Assembly: GCA_019359885.1 (NCBI GenBank)
Contig: JAHBCN010000199.1
Span: 124,001-188,000, forward strand
DNA length: 64,000 nucleotides
Source: Listronotus oregonensis
Lineage: Eukaryota; Arthropoda; Insecta; Coleoptera; Curculionidae
Reading direction: 5' to 3'
A program made the translations under genes and the position numbers. A model generated the notes under the pieces. The model ran no database searches and was not told the DNA's origin. It saw only the letters and a list, made by a program, of their open reading frames with translations. Shown piece after piece: positions 14,301-23,300 of the stretch (positions are counted from its first letter, which is position 1; each line of letters starts with the position of its first letter).

Positions 14301-17300
14301 AATCTGGCTATATTTCGTCCGTTACAAACACAAGTGCAACATTTACCAAACCAACGCCATTGTCCCAGACTTTTACCAGTTCAAATACAACTTCTTTGTC
14401 TACTGGACAATCGTCCAAACTGGGATATGTATCGGCAGTTTCAAGTTCCAGTACATCATTTACAAAACAAACGCCCTTGTCCATATCCCAGACAAATCCC
14501 AGTGCTTTAAAACAGGCCTATCTTCCGACAATTACAAGTTCTAGTACATTTTCTAAGCCAGCACCCTTGTCCATACCTCATACAAGTCCTAGTACTTCAA
14601 AACAGGTGCCTGTTGCTCATTCTTCTACTAGTCCAAAGCCCGCACACAGCCTACCAATTACGCCACCTCCCGTATCAAGTCCTACTTATATTAAATCGGG
14701 TGTCTCTACAAGCCCAGGAAAAACTCTACAAGAAAAACTAGCTGATAAGAAAAAAGAACAAGAAACCAAGCAGTTAATGAAGAACATTGAAGCTGAAATT
14801 TTTGCTGCTAATATTCCTAGTAGCTCAGCTTCAATGTTGAAAGGACTGAATATCCCTAACATTCCTTCATCTTTATCTGTTTCACCAAGTGTTCCAAATA
14901 ATCCGCTGAACGCCTACCCTATAAATGTTCCATTAGGAATAGAAAAACAGCAAAGTTTCCAGAAATATCCAAGTGTAAACATTCCAATACATGCTGCAGG
15001 CTTCTCTGTGGAACATAAATTGCCTTCCACTTTGACAGTATCAAAGTCTATTCCATCACCAATGTATACTCCCAGATTTTCTCCGGATTCAGGAGTTTCT
15101 ATAAGTCAGGTAGGGCCTTTTTTCACAAATTTATTTTATGTGTATTAATACGTAACCTGCTTAAATCTGTTTTATTTTCCAGCATAGTATTTATTGCTTA
15201 GTTTAAAATGTTTAAATCATACATCTGCTAGCAGATGTAGCAAGCTTCTGATGCTAATGAAAAAAGTTAGATCTGGTGACTTTGACAGATGCTCGCTCTG
15301 ACGTTATCAGATTTACTAACCAGCAATTTTTAAATGCCACCCAAAATGTGCTACATACTTTATTTGTTAATTGGCACTCAACGTTTCAATTAATATCAGT
15401 AGCGGCTTGGGGGTTTTCAAAATTTATTATCTAAAAATTAAGATATGAGACCCACACCAAATATGATGCTATTGTCCTCAATAAGATCAGTTTGATAAAG
15501 AAAACTTTTATTTTGGAATTTGCCAAAAAAGTGGATTTTTTGGTTAGTTTAAAGTTTTTTAAAACCATGGATATTTTAAAATTTTATCAAATTTACGAAA
15601 AATTACAAAAAGAGAATTTGCTTTTGAAAGTCCGATTTTTCCTGGGAGGATATCAAAAAAACTAACCTTTATTTCGCAAATTCCAAAATGGATTTTTTTT
15701 TACCGAAATGTTCTCCCTGAGGTCAATAGCATCTTGTAAAGTCTGAATTATATCCATTTATAGTTATGTCATCAAGATAAGACAAAATGTAAGGCGTAAA
15801 TAAATATTTCTGTCAATCAATATTAGGTTAGAAATTTTACTATCGCGTTCCGAAATTAATAGTCTGTTATGTTTTTTTATACGTTCAGAAATTAACAAAT
15901 GATGATTTAGCAGTATAATTTTTAGATTCGTCTATACACTTTCAAACTTAAAAGAGTAAAAATTATCTTGTAGTATTTATTTATTTACAAACTTAATAAC
16001 AAAAAACAATTATTATGATTAGTTATGAATAATAAACAAAAATGAACATCCCTTGTTAAAGATCCACGTCTCGTCAATAAAAACTTGAGTAAAACTTTTC
16101 AGTTATAAATTTTTATCTTTAATATAATACCAAAGATAATACTACTACGGATAAGATGAACCATTCAATGCTATATTTTTGATACCCCTAATGGACTTTG
16201 GCTAACGCGAGCCGATGTCCATCGAGAGATTTTCGCGCTATCCTTGAACGAAAGTTAAACAGTGTTACCGGCAGGCCTTTACTATTGGCGTGATGAAACG
16301 CGACTAGAAAAAACACAATCCGTTTAGCCGCCCGCTTTCGCTACTTCGTGTTCCGAATAAGGTACAAGCGACAGACATTGGCAATGTCGCACGGTTTGTT
16401 TCGCTGGGGCAGGGGTTACCGACTTAATTTTATTCGCATTTACGGAAGCATTGATATCTTCGAACTTATCTTTGATAATACTTTAAAAAATTGGTTCAGT
16501 TATAGACCATATCTGGCAAGTCAATCGAATATTTTCTAATATTTGATTTTTTTTACTTTACTTTTGATTTATCTTTTTAAGAAATCGATAGAAAACTCGA
16601 GGTATTCAATTTCTTTCCCCAACTTTTGTCTTCTTGTTGTCAATGTTACATATTCTTTTCTGGCGTACATGGAATAAATTGTGTCACAATTTATATTCTT
16701 CAAATATATTGTAATCTTGGTTTTTGCGGTCTTCTGCTTAGAGACATGCTGGAAGCGTAATCCTGGTCTAATTTGATCCCATTCTTCTTTATTTTTGCGA
16801 TTATTGTTAAGCTTAATTTTGTTGGATCTGCGGCTCGCTGTATTACATTCTCAATTTGAAGTGCGATTCCGTTTCGGACTTGTTACTTTTCCAGTTAAAT
16901 AAAAACCCAAGATATTTGAAATTATCAGCTGCGATTGTTTATTATACCTATTTTTTTCTTGGCATTATTTAAAAATTTTCGAAATAACTTTCGACAACAA
17001 GTTGACACACCAATGTTTTTGATTGACAGTGACGGATTCTTGACATAACCAAAAATATAAAAAATAAATAATCATCGGACACCAATTTTTTACAAAAAAT
17101 TGTTGCCACCGCTGTTTGAAATATACCATGGATTCTGAAGACCAGGATCACCATCTCTGTATTTCAAAAATGGCCCTTAACTTAGGCGTGTTGTTAAATT
17201 CATCAGATGGTTTAGCGCTGAAATCTATCGTGACGTCACACTAGATTACCGCTAGTTTTATCCTTGTCCATATACTACTAAAACAACGGCCATCTTTCTT

Positions 17301-20300
17301 TAGCACTTTTCCATCAATTAATTTAAAAACGGCTTGATGAAACAGCGATTAGTGCGCACGATTCATCGATGAGAGGGTGCTTCTTTACCTGTCTAACCTT
17401 TATAGAATATATTAAATAAAGATAAACAACAATTACGTCATTACAAATGGGTATAATTCCGACTATTTGGTGTTCCATGTCTCACTTTTTAGATAAAAAA
17501 ATTTAAAATCCCAACGCCGCGACTGGTTAGTAATATCCGACTCTCCGACTGTTATTAAGCGATAACTAAAAAACTATTCTTAAGGCTACGACTTATATAT
17601 TTTTCGTTGTTTACGAAAATTCCCGAAGCTTGAACGACTTTTCACAGTTCAGTAACGGCTGACAAATATTCAAAAGGTCGGTAATAGGCTAATAGGTAAT
17701 GTGGTAGATACGTCTTAGTAAAAATATTCCTTAAAGTTGATTGTTTCTATTTTAATAAATGGAATTGTCAAAAATGTTTGATAAAGTTAAGTCTTGTTTA
17801 AGTTTTCTTGCCCTGTTCTGATGGTCCTCAATTGTTTTGTTAATCAGTCTTTCATTATAATAGTTCTGCTTAAGATCCCTGGTTATATTAACAATATCTT
17901 CTTGCAAAAATTTCTTACTGTTAGATGAAGTTACCGCGCGGTTATAAAAAGTACGTATGACCGTTTATTTAGTTCCGCTAAAATGATTAGAATTCTGGTG
18001 TAAGTTTGTCTAGTATGAGTGGGTTTTCTGTTTACCGAGGTCTGACTATTATGTCGTTTAACTAGAACGTCGAGGAAAGGTAGTGCCGAATTTCGCTTCT
18101 TCTCCATTGTGAATTTAATACGATTTTAAGTACATTCGTATACAAACTTCCCTCATCAAAACTTACCCAACGTTAAAATGGGACCAGACAGTATGTCTGG
18201 TCCCATTTTAACGTTTTTAAGAATATCAAGAAAATGACGACTTTTTAACATGTGGTTTAATTATGTGTAAAAGGTGTTTAGCCAGGGCAGTTACGGTGGC
18301 ATTTCTAGAACTGGTAATTGGTCCTTATTATTTAAAATTAATGTTTAATACATAAAGACATTGGAAGTCCAGGATTTAGTGTATACAATGACGGCTCCAT
18401 ACAACATGTAGCCGTCATTGTGAGGTAATTTTGAAATAATGAAAATAAAATAACATAAATTTAAGAGAGCAAAAACCCAGAATTTAAGAATGGCTTATTT
18501 AAATCGGACTATTAATTCGAAAATCGTATGACCTTAAAGTTGTGACCCAGTTCTGGTGGTATGTTAAAATTGATGGTTAATGTGTCATACCTGTTTATAG
18601 CAAGCAGAAGCTCCACATGTGTTACACAAAACTAATACCTCTGCAAAAAATTATAGTTTTTGTAACATACTAATAAATACCATAGATATTGTTTGTTTAT
18701 GTTTCTAATCTGGAAAGTATAATTTATGTTTTAAAGTTGTACATTTTACACAAACTAATATTTTTGTATTAGCCACAAAGTGCACCTCAGCCTCCGAGAA
18801 AACCGTACATTTGGAATCCCTCATTCTAAGTATGTTTCAAAAAGGATATGTAAGTGTATTGAAGAATGATTTTCCGCATCTTTCAGTAGTTACAAAAAGT
18901 AGTAAAACTTGAAGTAAATATCTAAAAGCCAAAATTGGTTAAAAATATATGTTTAGAATAATGTTAACTTAATATCCGATAGTTAGCAAAGTTAGTATAA
19001 GAAAAATGGCCATAGGTATAGTTTGATTAATTTTTATTAGTATATTTATTTATATGTGTTTGCATGGCTTAGAAGATATTTAGATTTTATTAGTAAAAGT
19101 TAATACTAAATATTCTCATCTATAACTTTGTGTTTTACAAAGCATGTTTATTTTTCATTTAGTTACATAATTATCTTAATAAAGCCCCATATCTAGGTAT
19201 GTACCAGTTCTATTAAAAATATAATAAAATAATTTCCAAATTTTAAAGTATTTAGAAAAAACAAAATTATACATGACAGGCAGAACAAATTCCGTCCCAA
19301 AAAATCCACATCAGATCATCTCTTATTTCTCTTACACAACTGGAACAAGTCCCTTGAGGTCCTTGGCAAATCCCAGATCGTTGCTTTTGACATATTTAAG
19401 GTTTTTGACCGAGTCCTGCATGATGCGCTCCTTAACAATTTTCCTTTATAATCGAGATAAAATCACTTATGGTAGATGGTGAAAGCTACCTAGTTAATGC
19501 AGGGTTACCCCAGGGCTCGGTATGAGCAGCAATTCAATTTCTATTTTACATCAACGAGCTCCTCAATTTTACGATCAATTCCATCCATAGTTTTGCTGTC
19601 GATAATACCATTCACTCTAATATTTAGATTCTTAGGCCAGTCTCTAAGCCTTATTTGGAAAACAAGCACAGGGTAATGCAGATATCTCTTTCATAGAATC
19701 TTAAATTAATATTAGATCGAGGCGCCAAAATTCTTGTTCAGTTTAATGTCTTAAAAACACAACCATGTTTGCTGTCGCAAGAAAAGTCTGCCGGTAGCCA
19801 TTTCTTTCTTGTTGGGGAATACCAAGTTCTGCAGAACAAAGAGCCATTTAACCTCGTAGTACTTATTTTTGAGAAAACCTTAATTGGCTTAAACCCTTTA
19901 TATCCAATGCCACAGCAGCTTGGTTTTTGTTTTAATCCGGAAAGTATTTATTCCCTTCCAATCAGGATATTTTGTATGTATCCTAAATTCCTCGTTGGAA
20001 AATTGTTCCCAGTTTGGGGAATGGCGTCTTCCACAACTCTTAGCATTCTTGATTCCATTTGAAGAAGAGCCTTGTGAATTTTTACAGAAAAGCTTCTTTT
20101 TCTTGCCCACGGACGAGTCTGTCGCCCTTTTATAGGTATTTTTACGGCAAGTCCTTTCCTAATAGCTGGGCCCGAATTCCCCGGTTTATTTGTTCTTTTA
20201 TCCCCAGTGTCTATACGGAAAAACCTGCTTCATGCAGAGGTTTTTCCTTTTCCAAATCTGTAAGTCCCATATTAATAAACTCTCTTACCTTGTACTTAGC

Positions 20301-23300
20301 CATTAAGCCTTTGTGTGAAGATCAAAATAATAATTTTAAATACATTTTTCTAATATTCTTAAATCCTGTTTGTTAATCTGTTGCTAACTTTTCTTGCTTT
20401 AATATTTCTTATTTTATGTATTTGCAATATTTCCCAAGTTTTAACCTAATTCGCTCGCTTTACGGTATGGTGTGCTCTTTTAAAGTGTGTAGAATATTTA
20501 TTTTATACATCTTTTCCATTTTTCCACATTTTGTCTCATTTGATCCACTAAGTTAACAGCTCATCACTTGCATGTTTATAATTTGTTGCAATGATATGTA
20601 AACTGTTTTATTTACGTTCAGCCATTAAATACGCATATTAAATGTTTATTTATCCAAAAATTCAAATCTGGGATTAATTAATTTCATTCTTATCTACAAA
20701 TTAGTGTTATAGCTATTTTATAGGAGTGTGCGAATATTCGAATTATTCGAGGCGAATAGAATACGAGTTATTCGATTCGAATTTCAAATCGAATAATCGA
20801 ATTATTCAAATAGTTGAAAGTATTTGAACTACTCGTATAGTTCGAATCATTCAAAGTATTCCAATAGTTTGAAGTATTTGAATATATCGAACTATTTGAA
20901 TGATTCGAATCTTTTGAATACCCGAATTGAAAAGTTTTTATTTTTTGATTATTCAGAAATAGGAATTGATTTTGGCGGCAATTTTGAAAGGTGATAATTT
21001 GAAATTCCCAGTGTATTTCAATGCAACTCATTAATATTGAATCCACAATATTGGAAAGTTGTTGTGGTGGTTACTTATAGTTATAACATACTGAAATATA
21101 TTAAATTAGTTTTGCCAACATTTTTTTCTTTGATTATTAACCTTTAAGATTAGCCTTGAAAGAAGTTTTATGGAAAAGACTTTATTAAATAAAGACGTAT
21201 TTTTAAATCGAAAATTTAAGCGTATCGTTCCGATTATTAATTTTAAATAGCTACTACGACTCTTATAATTAGCTTATACAATCAATAATTTAAAAAATAC
21301 TAAATTCAAATTGTTCGAACTATTGGAATAGTTATAACGATTCGATTTGATTCGACAACTATTTGCACACCCCTTCTATTTTACAAACAAGGTGATTGAT
21401 AAGCTTCATTAATGAAGGTCATTTAAAGGTAGTTACAATATTTTTTCGCTAATCGTTATTAAATATATTATAATATTATATAATATAAGTATAATAATAT
21501 AATAATATTATTATATATTTTTCTTGATTTTTTTTTCGAGATTTATTTTGTTTTTAGGCAACCAACCTCACATGTTTTAATGGTTGTTATTCGAATGACA
21601 AGCTTATACATAAACTCAATGTTTTTTTTGTATACATTTGTTTGCCGATATTAAGATCGTTTATTACTAGAAAATCATGCATTAATGAGGGTTGTTAATG
21701 AATGATTTTTATACGTTAATAATACTTATAAAAAATCGCCGAAAAATTAACAAAATCATTTATAAGATTAGTGTTGGTTTGATGTCGAAGTTTTTGGACG
21801 TCTTGTGTGCGGCAAATTTTTTACCGTTGTACGGCCCTCCTTTTTCACCAATTCATCTGTGTTTTTGATTAGGTGAATTCCCCATACTGTGTTTGAAATC
21901 ATTGCAAAATATTTTTGGGTTTTCATTCAGAATCAGAATCATATTTTTTTCGTTTTTAACCTTTCCATTCAGATTAAAACTGAAAATACAACGGATAGTA
22001 GATGTTTACTATTTATTATTAAGATTTCACGTAATGACAGACGAAGAAACAATTATTTTTCAATGCCATGTCTACCAGATTTCGTTTTTAGTCGAGTAAT
22101 TCGACTCCATAATTGAAAACTCTTATTATAAAAATCCAAGCTTAAATTGAACTAATTTCATCAATTATGTTTTAAGAGGTTTTATCAAATGTTAGTGTCC
22201 TACAGTGGTGGGTTTCACAAAAACCATTTTTAATATTTAACATTTTTACCTGTACTGAAACAGTTTTCATGTGCTACGTCAGTAGACAGAGTTTTTTTTC
22301 ATATTTATTCTCTTAAACCAATCACCAAGTCTGTTCTGCTTCACATTAACGATCTTTTCTCCTAGTATTCAATTTCTTAAGCCATCCTGTAGTTCTGATT
22401 TGGAAAACAACTTTAATGCAGATATCTCTTTCACAAGACCTTAAAGTAATCTTGGATTGGGGCGCTAAAAATCTTGTCCAGTTTAATGGCTCCAAAACAC
22501 GGTCATGTTCGCTATCGCACAAAAAGTCGGCCAATGCTCATCCGTTACATATAAGCGGTCAAGTTCTGCAGAACAAAGAATCGTTTAATCTTGTGGGTGT
22601 TACTTTTGAAAATAACCTTAACTGGCACAAACACATTACATCCATAGCCTCAGCAGCTTCAAAAAAAATTGGATTCCTTTTTCGAGTCAGAAATTATTTC
22701 TCTCCTTCTAAACTGTATACTCTGTATGTATCCCAGATAAAACCCTCTTTAGAATATTGTTCTCACGTCTGGGGATCGGCGTCTCCTACAACACAGCATT
22801 TTTTACTCCATTTAGAGAAGAGCTGTTCGTCTTATTAATGATCCCACTCTTACAGAACAGCTTTCTTCTCTTGCTCACCAACGAGGGAATTAGTCCCTCT
22901 TTTATAGATATTTTTACGGCTTCTGCTCCGAAGAGTTGGCCAGTATAATTTCTCCCTTGGCAGCTCCCAACAGTCCAACACGTAGTGCCACTTTTATGCA
23001 TCCTTTTACAGTCCAACTTAAAGAGGCCGCGAACTTCCCACTTTGTTTTTTTCCTTTATCCCTAGAGTGTCCAGACTATGGAACTTGCTACCCGCAGAAG
23101 TTTTTTCTTTTTCCCCCAGTTTCCAAATATTTAAGTTTTGTGTGAATAAACTCCCTATTATCACATGTCAGACGGCAACGGTACGTTAGTACTTAGGTCT
23201 TGGCCTTCGTGGACCGTCCCAAGATAAAAAAAAACGTTAGAAATAAATTATGAATAGAAAAAGCAGAAAACCAGTATTTGTGTTTTTTTTTTTGGGACAG

